Of a stretch of DNA of 64,000 bases, positions 16,818-29,961 are shown in pieces. The stretch covers positions 392,781 through 456,780 of the forward strand of contig NZ_LMNA01000030.1 in the NCBI RefSeq assembly GCF_001422445.1. Direction: 5' to 3'. Positions within the stretch are counted from its first letter, which is position 1; each line of letters begins with the position of its first letter. A model generated the notes under the pieces. That model ran no database searches. It saw only the letters and a list, made by a program, of their open reading frames with translations, and was not told where the DNA came from. The DNA is from Pseudorhodoferax sp. Leaf274 (GTDB lineage Bacteria > Pseudomonadota > Gammaproteobacteria > Burkholderiales > Burkholderiaceae_C). A program made the position numbers and the translations under genes.

Positions 16818-18926
16818 TCAGTCGAGTTGGATGTTGGCGCCCTCGGCGGCCAACAGGGAAATGCTCAGCGCAGGCAGCGCGTAGGCCTGCTCGCCCTGGT
16901 CGTACCAGCGCGAGCGGCCTTCGGGTCGGGCAGTGTCCAGCCAGCAGCGCCAGACGCCGGCAGGCAGCAGGAAGGCGGTGTCTGCCGTGCCGCCGTTGAC
17001 CAGCAGCAGCAACGGCGCCCTGGCGCGGCCGGGCTTGCCGATCAGGCAGCCCAGCACGCGCTGGCCGGCGTCCTGCCAGGCGTCGCCCGTCAGCAGGCTG
17101 CCGTCGGCCTGCAGCCAGGTCAGGTCGTGCAGGCCCAGCGGGTCCGACAGGCCGCTGTACCAGCGGGCACCGAACGGCAGGGCCTGGCGGCGCAGGGCCA
17201 GCACGCGCGCGGTGAAGGCGAGCAGTGCGGCGTCGGCCCGGGACCAGTCGATCCAGGTGGTGGCGTTGTCCTGGCAGTAGGGGTTGTTGTTGCCGCCCTG
17301 GCTGTGGCCGAGCTCGTCGCCGGCGGCCAGCATGGGCGTGCCCTGGGCCAGCAGGGCGGTGGCCAGCAGCGCACGCTGCAGCCGGGCGCGCAGCGCCAGC
17401 ACCTGCGCATCCGTGCTGGGGCCCTCGGCGCCGCAGTTGAAGCTCAGGTTGTGGCCATGGCCGTCGCGGTTGTTCTCGCCGTTGGCGGCGTTGTGGCGCT
17501 GGTCGTAGGCCATCAGGTCGGCCAGCGTGAAGCCGTCGTGCGAGACCACGTAGTTGACCGATTCGCCCGGCGCGCGGTTGCGTGGCTGGTACAGGTCGGA
17601 CGAGCCGCACAGCCGCAGCGCGAACTCGCCGCGGTGGCCGGCCGGGCGGCCTGCGGCGGCCTGGGTCCAGAAGCCGCGCATGCTGTCGCGGAACTTGTCG
17701 TTCCACTCGATCCAGCCGCGCGGGAAGTTGCCGACCTGGTAGCCGCCCGGGCCGATGTCCCAGGGCTCGGCGATCATCTTCACGCGCGAGAGCACGGGGT
17801 CCTGCGCCACGGCCGTGAAGAACGGGCCGCCAGGCGCGAAGCCGCTGTCGCCGCGGCCCAGCACGGGGGCCAGGTCGAAGCGGAAGCCGTCGACGTGCAT
17901 GTCCGCCACCCAGTAGCGCAGGCTGTCCATCACGAGCTGCAGCACGCGCGGTGCGCGGATGTCCAGCGTGTTGCCGCAGCCGGTGTGGTTCTCGTAGAGC
18001 GCCTTGTGCTCGGGCGGCAGCCGGTAGTACAGCGCGTTGTCCAGGCCGCGGAAGGACAACGTGGGGCCGGTCTCGTCTGTCTCGGCCGTGTGGTTGTAGA
18101 CCACGTCCAGCAGCACCTCGATGCCGGCGGCGTGCAGCGCCGCCACCATGGCGCGGAACTCGGTGCGCTGGGCAGAACCGCCCTGGCTGCTGGCCAGGCG
18201 TGGCGAGGGGCAGAAGAAGCCCAGCGTGTTGTAGCCCCAGTAGTTGGTGAGGCCCATGTTCACAAGCCGCTGCTCGTCGAGCGCGTAGTGCACGGGCAGC
18301 AGGCTCACGGCCGTGACGCCGAGCTGCTGGAGATGTGCGATCGACGCCGGGTGCGCCAGGCCCGCGTAGCTGCCGCGCAGGGCCTCGGGCACGGCGGCGT
18401 TGCGTGCCGAGAAGCCCTTGACGTGGACCTCGTAGAACACGCTGTCCGCCAGCGGCGTGCGCGGCGGCTCGTCGCCGGCCCAGTCGTGCCCGTCGTGCAC
18501 CACGCGGGCTTTGAGCGCATGGGCGGCGTTGTCGGCCTGGTCCATGTGCAGCGGGTGGCGCAGGTCGGCGCCGAAGTGCTCGTCGCGCCACTCGAAATCG
18601 CCCACGATCTCGCGCGCGTAGGGGTCCAGCAGCAGCTTGAACGGGTTGAAGCGGTGGCCGCGCTCGGGCCGCCAGGGGCCGTGCGCGCGCAGGCCATAGA
18701 CCAGGCCGGGCAGGGCGCCGGGCAGGTAGCCGTGCCAGACGTCGTTGCTGTGGCCGGGCAGCGCCACGCGGGCGATCTCCTGCCGGCCGGTGTCGTCGTA
18801 CAGGCACAGCTCGATGGCCTGGGCGTGCTCGGAGACCACCGCGAAGTTGATGCCCTTGCCGTCGAAATGCGCGCCCAGCGGCCAGGGCTGGCCGGGTTGC
18901 AGGGCGTGGGCGTCGGGTCGTTTCAT
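16818..18926 (-). CDS. glgX: Glycogen debranching enzyme GlgX
   Basis: 702 residues, GH13 isoamylase-type. An N-terminal CBM48 domain (about 15-110) precedes the (beta/alpha)8 barrel with DVVYNHTAE (region I), nucleophile Asp in VDGFRFDLAP, acid/base Glu in IAEPWD and the third Asp in VSHDGFT. It hydrolyses the alpha-1,6 stubs left on phosphorylase-limit glycogen. The start at 18926 has a GAGGG ribosome site; 37 bases follow glgB and six precede malQ, so one operon. Confidence 0.96.
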   Translation of the reverse strand: MKRPDAHALQPGQPWPLGAHFDGKGINFAVVSEHAQAIELCLYDDTGRQEIARVALPGHSNDVWHGYLPGALPGLVYGLRAHGPWRPERGHRFNPFKLLLDPYAREIVGDFEWRDEHFGADLRHPLHMDQADNAAHALKARVVHDGHDWAGDEPPRTPLADSVFYEVHVKGFSARNAAVPEALRGSYAGLAHPASIAHLQQLGVTAVSLLPVHYALDEQRLVNMGLTNYWGYNTLGFFCPSPRLASSQGGSAQRTEFRAMVAALHAAGIEVLLDVVYNHTAETDETGPTLSFRGLDNALYYRLPPEHKALYENHTGCGNTLDIRAPRVLQLVMDSLRYWVADMHVDGFRFDLAPVLGRGDSGFAPGGPFFTAVAQDPVLSRVKMIAEPWDIGPGGYQVGNFPRGWIEWNDKFRDSMRGFWTQAAAGRPAGHRGEFALRLCGSSDLYQPRNRAPGESVNYVVSHDGFTLADLMAYDQRHNAANGENNRDGHGHNLSFNCGAEGPSTDAQVLALRARLQRALLATALLAQGTPMLAAGDELGHSQGGNNNPYCQDNATTWIDWSRADAALLAFTARVLALRRQALPFGARWYSGLSDPLGLHDLTWLQADGSLLTGDAWQDAGQRVLGCLIGKPGRARAPLLLLVNGGTADTAFLLPAGVWRCWLDTARPEGRSRWYDQGEQAYALPALSISLLAAEGANIQLD

Positions 18927-18963
18927 CGCCGCAGCCCTCGGGGAGCGGCGGGGTTTCTTGCCG

Positions 18964-20879
18964 TCAAGGCGTCCACTCCAGGAAGACGGTGGACAGCGGC
19001 GGCAGCGTGAGCAGGACGGAATGCGTGTGCCCGTGCGACGGGATCGGCTCCGTGCCCGCCACGCCCCAGGGCGTGCCCGCGTTGCTGCCGCCGTAGTGCA
19101 CGGAATCGGTGTTCAGCCGTTCGTGCCAGCGGCCCGGCCGCGGCACGCCCAGCCGCCAGTCGCGCCGCACCACGGGCGTGAGGTTGCACACCACCAGCAT
19201 GGTCTGCCCGTCCTCGCGGCCGTGGCGCACGAAGGCGAAGATGCTGTGCTGGGCGTCGTTGGCCTCGATCCATTCGAAGCCGGCGGGCTGGCTGTCCTGC
19301 GTGTGCAGGGCCGGGTGGTGGCGCAGCACGCGGTTGAGGTCGCGCACGAGCGACTGCACGCCCGCGTGCAGGCCGTCGCCCAGCAGGTGCCAGTCCAGGC
19401 TGGCCTCGTGGTTCCATTCGCGCGCCTGGCCGAACTCGCAGCCCATGAACAGCAGCTTCTTGCCCGGGTGCGCCCACATGTAGCCGTACAGCGCGCGCAG
19501 GTTGGCGAACTGCTGCCAGCGGTCGCCCGGCATGCGCGTGAGCAGCGAGCCCTTGCCGTGCACCACCTCGTCGTGCGAGAAGGGCAGCACGAACTGCTCG
19601 CTGTAGGCATACACCATGCTGAAGGTCAGCTCGTGGTGGTGGTGGCGCCGGTGCACGGGTTCGCGGCCGAAGTAGCGCAGCGTGTCGTTCATCCAGCCCA
19701 TGTTCCACTTGTAGTGAAAGCCCAGGCCGCCCGCGAAGGTGGGGCGCGAGACGCCGAGGAACGAGGTCGATTCCTCGGCCACGGTGGTGGCCTCGGGCCG
19801 CTCGAGGCCGACCACCTCGTTCATGCGCTTGAGGAAATCGATGGCCTCCAGGTTCTCGCGGCCGCCGTGCCGGTTCGGGATCCACTGGCCGTCCTGGCGG
19901 CTGTAGTCGCGGTAGAGCATGGAGGCCACGGCGTCCACGCGCAGGCCATCCACGCCGTGGCGCTCCAGCCAGTACAGCGCGTTGCCGACCAGGAAGTTGC
20001 GCACCTCGGTGCGGCCGAAGTTGTAGATCAGCGTGTTCCAGTCCTGGTGGAAGCCCTCGCGCGGGTCGGCATGCTCGTACAGCGCCGTGCCGTCGAAGCG
20101 GGCCAGGCCGTGCGCGTCGCTCGGGAAGTGCGCGGGCACCCAGTCCAGCAGCACGCCCAGGCCCTGGGCATGGGCCTTGGCGACGAAGCGCGTGAAGCCG
20201 GCCGGATCGCCGAAGCGCGAGGTCGGCGCGTACAGGCCGATGGGCTGGTAGCCCCAGGAGCCGTCGAAGGGGTGCTCGCTGATGGGCAGCAGCTCCAGGT
20301 GGGTGAAGCCCATGTCCAGCGCGTACGGGATCAGCTCGGCCGCCAGCTCGTCCCAATCGAGCCAGCGGTTGCCGTCCTCGGGCTTGCGGCGCCAGCTGGC
20401 CAGGTGCACCTCGTAGATGCTGATGGGCGCATCGATGGCGTTGGCGGCCTGGCGTTCGGCGCTGGCCGGCACCACGGCCGGCAGCGTGGCGACCTGGCTC
20501 GCGGTGTCGGGGCGCAGCTGCGCGGCCAGCGCGTAGGGATCGGCCTTGAGCGGCAGCAGGTTGCCGCTGGCGTCCTCGAGCTCGTACTTGTAGAGCGCGC
20601 CGGGGCCCGCGCCGGGCACGAAGGCTTCCCACAGCCCGGCGCCGGGCCGGGCCTGCATGGGGTGCGCGCGGCCGTCCCAGGCGTTGAAGTCTCCGACCAC
20701 GCTGGCGCGCCGCGCATTCGGCGCCCAGACCGCGAAGCGCGTGCCGGCCACGCCCTGGTGCGTGAACGCGTGCGCGCCCAGCACCTCGTACGGGCGCCGG
20801 TGCGTGCCCTCGGCCAGCAGCCACAGGTCGGTTTCGGAGATCAGGAAGCTTGCGTGCTGTGGGCCGGGGGTGGGTGTGG

Positions 20880-20883
<4 letters not shown>
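18964..20883 (-). CDS. glgB: 1,4-alpha-glucan branching enzyme GlgB
   Basis: 639 residues. CBM48 domain at about 35-130, then a GH13 barrel: [11 protein letters not shown], nucleophile in [18 protein letters not shown], acid/base Glu in TVAEESTSF, and [13 protein letters not shown]. The C-terminal beta domain ends with [16 protein letters not shown]. It makes the alpha-1,6 branches of glycogen. Shorter than the roughly 730-residue enterobacterial form because it lacks the extra N-terminal module. Its start overlaps the glgP stop (ATGA). Confidence 0.97.
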
Positions 20884-23321
<2,438 letters not shown>

Positions 23322-23508
23322 GGCGTTCCTTTTCTTGTCCCGTGGGTGCCGCGAAGGGCAGGTGGCGAGGCGTCTCGGCGCAAGCAGGGTCTGTGCCAGC
23401 CGACGCGAGATTTCTTCGGCGTGGCGCTGTATACGCCGCGACTGCGGCTATCCTAAGCGCCCGTCCATGACCTTATTGTGAGCGGCCGTGACAACGGCAG
23501 GAGACCCC

Positions 23509-24777
23509 ATGAATTCGAACGACCTGGCCCAGCAACTGGATCTGCCCAAGCGGGCCATCGCACTGGTGCTGGCAGGTGGGCGCGGCAGCCGCCTCATGAA
23601 CCTGACCGACCGGCGCGCCAAGCCGGCCGTGTACTTCGGCGGCAAGTTCCGCATCGTCGACTTTGCGCTGTCGAATTGCCTGAACTCGGGCATCCGCCGC
23701 ATCGGCGTGATCACGCAGTACAAGAGCCACAGCCTGCTGCGCCACGTGCAGCGCGGCTGGGGGTTCCTCAAGACCGAGATGAACGAGTTCGTCGACCTGA
23801 TGCCCGCGCAGCAGCGCGTGGACGAGGAGAGCTGGTACCGCGGCACGGCCGATGCCGTCTACCAGAACCAGGACATCCTGGCGAGCTACCGGCCCGACTA
23901 CATCGTGGTGCTGGCCGGCGACCACATCTACAAGATGAACTACGCCATCATGCTGGCCGACCACGTGGCCAAGGGCCGCGACTGCACGGTGGGCTGCATC
24001 GCCGTGCCGCGCGCCGAGGCCACGGCCTTCGGCGTGATGGCGGTGGACGAGAACAGCATGATCACCGACTTCCTCGAGAAGCCGGCCGATCCGCCGCCGA
24101 TGCCGGGCCGCCCCGACATGGCGCTGGCCAGCATGGGCATCTACGTGTTCAACGCGCGCTTCCTCTACAAGGAGCTCGAGCGCGACATGGCCGACCCCGA
24201 CTCCAGCCACGACTTCGGCAAGGACATCATTCCACGCGCGGTCAAGAACGCGCAGGCGGCGGCGCACCCGTTCGAGCTCTCGTGCGTGAACATGCGCGTG
24301 GGCGAAGAGGCCTACTGGCGCGACGTGGGCACCATCGACGCCTACTGGGATGCCAACATCGACCTCACGGCCACCGACCCGCAGCTCAACATGTACGACA
24401 CGCGCTGGCCGATCTGGACCTACCAGTCGCAGCTGCCGCCGGCCAAGTTCGTCCACAACGCGGACGACCGGCGTGGCTCGGCGGTCGAGTCGCTGGTCTC
24501 GGGCGGCTGCATCGTCTCGGGCAGCGTGCTGCGCTCGGTGCTGTTCTCCAGCGTGCGTGTGAACTCCTATTCCAGCGTGAACTGGTCGGTGCTGCTGCCG
24601 GGCGTGCAGATCGGCCGGCATGCGCGCATCACGCGCGCCATCGTCGACCGCGGCGTCTCGATCCCCGACGGCATGGTCATCGGCGAGGATGCCGGGCTTG
24701 ACGCCGCGCGCTTCTACCGCAGCCCCAACGGCATCGTGCTCGTCACCCAACCCATGCTCACCAAACTCGGTTCATGA
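23509..24777 (+). CDS. glgC: Glucose-1-phosphate adenylyltransferase
   Basis: 422 residues. Makes ADP-glucose, the donor for glycogen synthesis and the usual allosteric control point. N-terminal nucleotidyltransferase motif [21 protein letters not shown] (split by the glucose-phosphate loop), [15 protein letters not shown], and [11 protein letters not shown]-terminal left-handed beta-helix. The ATG at 23509 has GCAGGAG six bases upstream; a GTG seven codons earlier is less likely. A five-codon ATG...TGA mini-frame at 23467-23481 precedes it. The stop overlaps glgA by four bases. Confidence 0.96.
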   Translation: MNSNDLAQQLDLPKRAIALVLAGGRGSRLMNLTDRRAKPAVYFGGKFRIVDFALSNCLNSGIRRIGVITQYKSHSLLRHVQRGWGFLKTEMNEFVDLMPAQQRVDEESWYRGTADAVYQNQDILASYRPDYIVVLAGDHIYKMNYAIMLADHVAKGRDCTVGCIAVPRAEATAFGVMAVDENSMITDFLEKPADPPPMPGRPDMALASMGIYVFNARFLYKELERDMADPDSSHDFGKDIIPRAVKNAQAAAHPFELSCVNMRVGEEAYWRDVGTIDAYWDANIDLTATDPQLNMYDTRWPIWTYQSQLPPAKFVHNADDRRGSAVESLVSGGCIVSGSVLRSVLFSSVRVNSYSSVNWSVLLPGVQIGRHARITRAIVDRGVSIPDGMVIGEDAGLDAARFYRSPNGIVLVTQPMLTKLGS

Positions 24778-26225
24778 AGGTTCTGCAGGTTGCGGCGGAG
24801 GTCTATCCGCTGGTCAAGACGGGGGGCCTGGCCGATGTGGTGGGGGCCTTGCCGCAGGCGCTCGCGGCGCACGGCGCCGAGGTGCGCCTGCTGCTGCCCG
24901 GCCTGCCGGCCGTGCTGCGCGGCATCGCGGGCCTGGACGAGGTCTGCACGCTGGGGCCGATGTTCGGGGCCGGACGCGTGCGGCTGCTGCGCGGGCAGCT
25001 GGACGGCCTGCAGGCCGTCTATGTGGTCGAGGCCCCCTACCTGTACGACCGGCCCGGCAACCCCTACCTGGGGCCCGATGGCCTGGAATGGGCCGACAAC
25101 CTGCAACGCTTTGCCCTGCTGGGCTGGGTGGCCGCGCACCTGGCGGCCGGCGAACTCGATCCCGCCTGGAAGCCGCAGGTGATGCATGCGCACGACTGGC
25201 ATGCGGCCATGTCCTGCGCCTACCTGGCGGCGCGGCCCGTGCGCGATGTGGCCACCGTCTTCACGGTGCACAACCTGGCCTTCCACGGCCTGTTCGAGCC
25301 CACCGACTTCTTCCTGCTCGGGCTGCCCGCGCGCTTCATGGCGCCGTCGGCGCTGGAGTTCCACGGGCATTTCTCGTTCATCAAGGCCGGCCTCAAGTTC
25401 GCCACGCGCGTGACCACCGTCAGCCCCACCTACTCGCGCGAGATCCGCACGCCCGAGTACGGCAGCGGGCTGGACGGCGTGATCCGTGCGCGCGGCAACG
25501 AGGTCTCGGGCATCCTGAACGGCGTCGATCCGCAGGTCTGGGACCCCACCGCCGATGCCGAACTGCCCGCGCGCTACAGCGCCGCCGACCTGGCCGGCAA
25601 GGCCCGTTGCAAGGCCGCGCTGCAGCAGGCACTGGGGCTGGCGCCCGAGGCCGATGCGCCGTTGTTCGGCGTGGTCAGCAGGCTCACGTCGCAAAAGGGG
25701 CTGGACCTGGTGCTGGAGGCCTTGCCGGACCTCCTGGCGCAGGGCGCGCAGTTCGCCGTGCAGGGCACGGGCGACGCCGCGCTGGAAGGCGCCTTCCGCC
25801 AGGCCATGGCCCAGCACCCGGGCCGCGTGGCCGTGCGGCTGGGCTATGACGAGGCCTTCGCGCACCAACTCATCGCGGGCACCGACGCCATGCTGGTGCC
25901 CTCGCGCTTCGAGCCCTGCGGCCTGACCCAGCTCTATGCACTGCGCTACGGCACCGTGCCCATCGTGCGCCGCGTGGGCGGCCTGGCCGACACCGTGGTC
26001 GACGCGAACGACGACACGCTGGCGCGCGACGTGGCCACGGGTTTCCAGTTCGGCCCGGCCACGGCGGACGCCCTGGGCCGCACGCTGCAGCGCGCCGTGC
26101 TGGCCTACCGCCAGCCGGCGCTGTGGCAGCAACTGGTGCGGCGCGGCATGGCGCAGAACTTCTCCTGGGAGCCCGTGGCGCAGCAGTACCTGGCGCTCTA
26201 CCAGGAAGCCATCGCCGCACTCTGA
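24774..26225 (+). CDS. glgA: Glycogen synthase GlgA
   Basis: 483-residue GT5 enzyme that extends alpha-1,4 chains from ADP-glucose. The ADP-glucose motif [13 protein letters not shown] sits at 15-27, the acceptor-site segment HAHDWHAAM near 140, and the C-terminal donor site with [11 protein letters not shown] and the catalytic Glu in [11 protein letters not shown] (about 376-386). Coupled to glgC by an ATGA overlap and followed two bases later by an ATPase gene. Confidence 0.97.
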   Translation: MKVLQVAAEVYPLVKTGGLADVVGALPQALAAHGAEVRLLLPGLPAVLRGIAGLDEVCTLGPMFGAGRVRLLRGQLDGLQAVYVVEAPYLYDRPGNPYLGPDGLEWADNLQRFALLGWVAAHLAAGELDPAWKPQVMHAHDWHAAMSCAYLAARPVRDVATVFTVHNLAFHGLFEPTDFFLLGLPARFMAPSALEFHGHFSFIKAGLKFATRVTTVSPTYSREIRTPEYGSGLDGVIRARGNEVSGILNGVDPQVWDPTADAELPARYSAADLAGKARCKAALQQALGLAPEADAPLFGVVSRLTSQKGLDLVLEALPDLLAQGAQFAVQGTGDAALEGAFRQAMAQHPGRVAVRLGYDEAFAHQLIAGTDAMLVPSRFEPCGLTQLYALRYGTVPIVRRVGGLADTVVDANDDTLARDVATGFQFGPATADALGRTLQRAVLAYRQPALWQQLVRRGMAQNFSWEPVAQQYLALYQEAIAAL

Positions 26226-26227
26226 AC

Positions 26228-27403
26228 GTGCTGTCGGCGCTGGCCATCGCCAACTACCGCTCGCTGCGCCGGCTGGTGCTGCCGCTGGGCCGGCTGACGC
26301 TGGTGACCGGGCCCAACGGCAGCGGCAAGTCCAGCGTCTACCGCGCGTTGCGCCTGCTGGCGGCCGTGGCCCAGGGTGGCGTGGTGCGCTCCCTGGCGCG
26401 CGAGGGCGGACTGGCCTCCACGCTGTGGGCCGGGCCCGAGCAGTTCAGCGCGGCGATGCGGCGCGGCGAGCAGCCCGTGCAGGGCACGAAGCGCCAGGGC
26501 CCGGTGTCGTTGCAGCTGGGTTTCGGTTCGGATGCGCCCGAAGGCTTCGGCTATGCCATCGACATCGGCCTGCCGATCCCGCGCAGCACCTCGGTGTTCA
26601 ACCACGACCCGGAGATCAAGCGCGAGGCGGTCTGGAACGGGCCCTTCCTGCGCCCGGCATCCCTGCTGGTCGAGCGGCGCGGCGCCGCGCTGCGCATCCG
26701 CGGCGCAACGGGCTGGGAGCCGGTCGCGCGGCCGATCCCCGCGTTCGCCAGCATGATGACCGAGTACGCCGAGCCGCGCGCCGCGCCCGAGATGCTGAGC
26801 CTGCGCGAGCAGATGCGCGGCTGGCGCTTCTACGACCATTTCCGCAGCGATGCCGATGCGCTCGCGCGCGTGCCGCAGTTGGGCACCACCACCACCGTGC
26901 TCAGCGACGACGGCAGCGACCTGGCCGCGGCCTGGCAGACCATCCGCGAGATCGGCGACCACGCCGCGCTCGACGCCGCCGTGCAGGACGCCTTCCCGGG
27001 CGGGCGTGTGCAGGTCGAGGTGCAAGGCGAGCGCTTCGCGCTACGCATGCACCAGCATGGCCTGCTGCGCCCGCTCGACGCGGCCGAGCTGTCCGACGGC
27101 ACGCTGCGCTACCTGCTCTGGATCGCTGCGCTGCTGACGCCGCGGCCGCCGGCCCTGCTGGTGCTGAACGAACCGGAGACCAGCCTGCATCCGGACCTGC
27201 TGCCCGCGCTCGGGCGCCTGATCGCGCAGGCGGCTCGCGCCTCGCAGGTCATCGTCGTCACGCACGCGCCGCGGCTGCTGGCGGCGCTGGACGGCGGCAT
27301 GGAGGGAACGCAGCGGCTGCAGCTGCACAAGCCGCTGGGCGAGACGCAGCTGGCCGGGCTCGAGATGGACGGGATCCCGCGCTGGGAGTGGCTGGCGCGT
27401 TGA
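26228..27403 (+). CDS. AAA (RecF/SMC-like) ATPase
   Basis: 391 residues with GPNGSGKS Walker A (about 28-35), an LSDGTLRYL ABC-type signature (about 284-292) and LLVLNEPETSLHP Walker B/D-loop (about 306-318), followed by a VIVVTHAPRLLAAL switch region. This is the AAA_21/OLD-like architecture without a visible nuclease domain. Role unknown; related proteins include predicted DNA-repair or defence ATPases, but no partner nuclease is adjacent. I chose the GTG at 26228, two bases after the glgA stop, although no clear ribosome site is present; upstream in-frame codons overlap glgA. Confidence 0.82.
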   Translation: MLSALAIANYRSLRRLVLPLGRLTLVTGPNGSGKSSVYRALRLLAAVAQGGVVRSLAREGGLASTLWAGPEQFSAAMRRGEQPVQGTKRQGPVSLQLGFGSDAPEGFGYAIDIGLPIPRSTSVFNHDPEIKREAVWNGPFLRPASLLVERRGAALRIRGATGWEPVARPIPAFASMMTEYAEPRAAPEMLSLREQMRGWRFYDHFRSDADALARVPQLGTTTTVLSDDGSDLAAAWQTIREIGDHAALDAAVQDAFPGGRVQVEVQGERFALRMHQHGLLRPLDAAELSDGTLRYLLWIAALLTPRPPALLVLNEPETSLHPDLLPALGRLIAQAARASQVIVVTHAPRLLAALDGGMEGTQRLQLHKPLGETQLAGLEMDGIPRWEWLAR

Positions 27404-27557
27404 AGCGGGGCCGATGGCCAGGTGCCAGGCCCGGGTGCGAACACCGGTGGGAAGGCCGGGTGCGAAAGCCGGCAGCGATGCGGTGCGGCGCCGTCGGGCG
27501 ATGCTGGGGTTTCCCCCATAATCGCCCGCACCGCAAGCCCCCCAGTTCAGGAGTTCC

Positions 27558-28955
27558 ATGCAAGTTTCCGCGTCCATCTTCAAGGCCTACGACATCCGCG
27601 GCATCGTGCCGTCCAGCTTGAACGAGGCCGTGGCCGAAGGCCTGGGACGCGCGTTCGGCACCATCGCCCGGCGCGAGGGCGAGACCACCGTGGCGGTGGG
27701 CCGCGACGGTCGCCTGTCGGGCCCCAGCCTGTCGGCCGCGCTGGTCCGCGGCCTGGTGGCCGCCGGCGTGCAGGTCATCGACGTGGGCATGGTGACCACG
27801 CCCATCCTGTACTTCGCAGCGCACACGCTGTGCAAGAGCGGCATCCAGATCACGGGCAGCCACAACCCCAAGGACTACAACGGCTTCAAGATGATCATGG
27901 GCGGCCGGGCCATCTACGGCGACGAGATCCAGGCCCTGCGCAGCATGATCGAGGCCGAGGACTGGCTCGACGTGCCCGGCGGCAGCGTGCGCCAGGCCGA
28001 TGTGCTGCCGGCCTACCGCGAACGCATCGTCGGCGACGTGAAGCTGGCCCGCCCGCTCAAGGTCGTGATCGACTCGGGCAACGGCATCGCGGGTGCATCG
28101 TCGCCCGAGATCTTCCGCGCGCTGGGCTGCGAGGTGACCGAACTCTTCAGCGAGGTCGACGGCAACTTCCCCAACCACCACCCGGACCCGAGCAAGCCCG
28201 AGAACCTGCACGACCTGATCGAAGCCCTCAAGACCACGGGCGCCGAACTGGGCCTGGCCTTCGACGGCGACGGCGACCGCCTGGGCATCGTCACGCGCGA
28301 GGGCAACAACATCTTCCCGGACCGCCAGATGGCCTTGTTCGCGCAGGACGTGCTCTCGCGCGTGCCGGGCGGCACCATCCTGTTCGACGTCAAGTGCTCG
28401 CAACGGCTGGCCCCGGCCATCGAGGCCGCCGGCGGCAAGGCGCTGATGTTCAAGACCGGCCATTCGCTGATCAAGGCCAAGATGAAGGCCATCGAGGCGG
28501 AGGGCGGCCAGGCGCCGCTGGGCGGCGAGATGAGCGGCCACATCTTCTTCAAGGAACGCTGGTTCGGCTTCGACGACGGCACCTACGCCGGCGCGCGGCT
28601 GCTGGAGATCCTGAGCCGGTCGCCCGACGCCAGCGCCGTGCTCGACGCGCTGCCCACGAGCTTCTCCACGCCCGAGCTCAACGTCGGCTGCGCCGAGGGC
28701 GAGCCGCATGCGCTCGTGGCGCAGCTCGTCGCCGCGGCCAGGTTCGACGCTCCCGCGACCGTCAACACCATCGACGGCCTGCGCGTGGACTGGCCGGATG
28801 GCTTCGGCCTGATCCGTGCGTCCAACACCACCCCGGTGCTGGTGCTGCGCTTCGAGGGCCAGACCGAAGCGGCGCTCGAGCGCATCCAGGCGCAGATGAT
28901 GGCGCTGCTGCGTTCGGCCAAGCCCGACGCGCAGATCCAGGCGGCCGCGCATTGA
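27558..28955 (+). CDS. Phosphomannomutase/phosphoglucomutase
   Basis: 465-residue alpha-D-phosphohexomutase of the PMM/PGM (AlgC-like) type. Phosphoserine loop TGSHNPKDYNGFK (about 100-112), metal-binding DGDGDRLG (about 236-243), sugar-specificity loop GGEMSGHIFFKER and phosphate loop IRASNTTPVLVLRFE. Interconverts glucose- or mannose-1- and 6-phosphates, linking the upstream glycogen genes (glucose-1-phosphate) with LPS and other surface sugar precursors. A CAGGAG ribosome site precedes the ATG. 22 bases upstream of waaC. Confidence 0.94.
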   Translation: MQVSASIFKAYDIRGIVPSSLNEAVAEGLGRAFGTIARREGETTVAVGRDGRLSGPSLSAALVRGLVAAGVQVIDVGMVTTPILYFAAHTLCKSGIQITGSHNPKDYNGFKMIMGGRAIYGDEIQALRSMIEAEDWLDVPGGSVRQADVLPAYRERIVGDVKLARPLKVVIDSGNGIAGASSPEIFRALGCEVTELFSEVDGNFPNHHPDPSKPENLHDLIEALKTTGAELGLAFDGDGDRLGIVTREGNNIFPDRQMALFAQDVLSRVPGGTILFDVKCSQRLAPAIEAAGGKALMFKTGHSLIKAKMKAIEAEGGQAPLGGEMSGHIFFKERWFGFDDGTYAGARLLEILSRSPDASAVLDALPTSFSTPELNVGCAEGEPHALVAQLVAAARFDAPATVNTIDGLRVDWPDGFGLIRASNTTPVLVLRFEGQTEAALERIQAQMMALLRSAKPDAQIQAAAH

Positions 28956-28977
28956 GCCTGGTCGTCGGGGCCCTGGC

Positions 28978-29961
28978 GTGAGGATCCTCATCGTCAAGCT
29001 CTCGTCGCTGGGCGATGTGGTCCAGGCCATGCCGGTCGTGAGCGACCTGCGCGCGGCGCTACCGCACGCGACGATCGACTGGGTCGTCGAAGAGTCGTTC
29101 GCCCCGCTCGTGGAGTGCGTGGTCGGCGTGGAGCGCGTGCTGCGCTTCGCCGGGCGCCGCTGGCGCAAGTCCTGGCTGGACGCCGCGACGCGGGCCGAGC
29201 GGACCGCCTTCCTCACCGCACTGCGGGCCGTGGCGTACGACGCCGTGCTCGACATCCAGGGCCTCATCAAGTCGGGGATGGTGGCGCGAAGGGCCCGCAT
29301 CTCAGCCCAGGGCTTTCGCGCGACCTACGGCAACCGCAGCGAGGAGTGCGGCTACGAGTGGCCCACGCGCTTCTTCGCCAACCGCCTGGTGCCCATGCCG
29401 CGGCGCGTGCATGCGGTGCAGCGCTACCGCGTGCTGGCCGCCGGCGCGCTGGGCTATGAACTCAGGACGCCGCCCGTCTATGGCCTGCGCGTGGACCGGC
29501 CGGCACCGGTGCGGGCCGTGGTGCTGGCCCATGGCACGACGCGACCCGACAACGAATGGCCGCAGGCGCACTGGGCCGCCATCGGCCAGCGGCTGGCGGC
29601 CGACGGCTTCGCCGTCTGGCTGCCGCATGCATCGGACACCGAGCTGCGCCTGGCCACCGCGCTGGCCGCGAGCATCGGCACCAGGGCCCGCATCTGGCCG
29701 CGGCTCTCGCTGGTCGGCGTGCTGCAGGAGATGGCGGCGGCCACCGGCGTGATCGGCGTGGACTCCGGCCTCAGCCACATGGCCGTGGCGCTGGACCTGC
29801 TGCACGTGCAGATCTTCAGCTACCCGCGCGCCTGGCGGGCCGGGCCCGTGGGCCATGCGCACCAGGTGCCCGTCGGCGGCGAGCGCGCGCCCAGCGTGGA
29901 CGAGGTCTGGGCCGCCTGGCAAGGCGTGCTGGCCGCCACGCCCAGGCCGGTGCCGCACTGA
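28978..29961 (+). CDS. waaC: Lipopolysaccharide heptosyltransferase I
   Basis: 327-residue GT9 enzyme adding the first heptose to Kdo of the LPS inner core on the cytoplasmic face of the inner membrane. Typical start RILIVKLSSLGDVVQAMPV, with GTG as start codon; DIQGLIKSG and YRVLAAGALGY in the N-domain; donor-site segment THGT.RPDNEWP and the VIGVDSGLSHMAVAL motif (about 259-273). The stop overlaps the waaA ATG by one base. Confidence 0.95.
   Translation: MRILIVKLSSLGDVVQAMPVVSDLRAALPHATIDWVVEESFAPLVECVVGVERVLRFAGRRWRKSWLDAATRAERTAFLTALRAVAYDAVLDIQGLIKSGMVARRARISAQGFRATYGNRSEECGYEWPTRFFANRLVPMPRRVHAVQRYRVLAAGALGYELRTPPVYGLRVDRPAPVRAVVLAHGTTRPDNEWPQAHWAAIGQRLAADGFAVWLPHASDTELRLATALAASIGTRARIWPRLSLVGVLQEMAAATGVIGVDSGLSHMAVALDLLHVQIFSYPRAWRAGPVGHAHQVPVGGERAPSVDEVWAAWQGVLAATPRPVPH

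Noticed and set aside
15214-18807. 1197-codon minus-strand frame over malQ and glgX
   Set aside because: Out of frame with two genes that carry full catalytic motifs; Arg/Pro-rich shadow.
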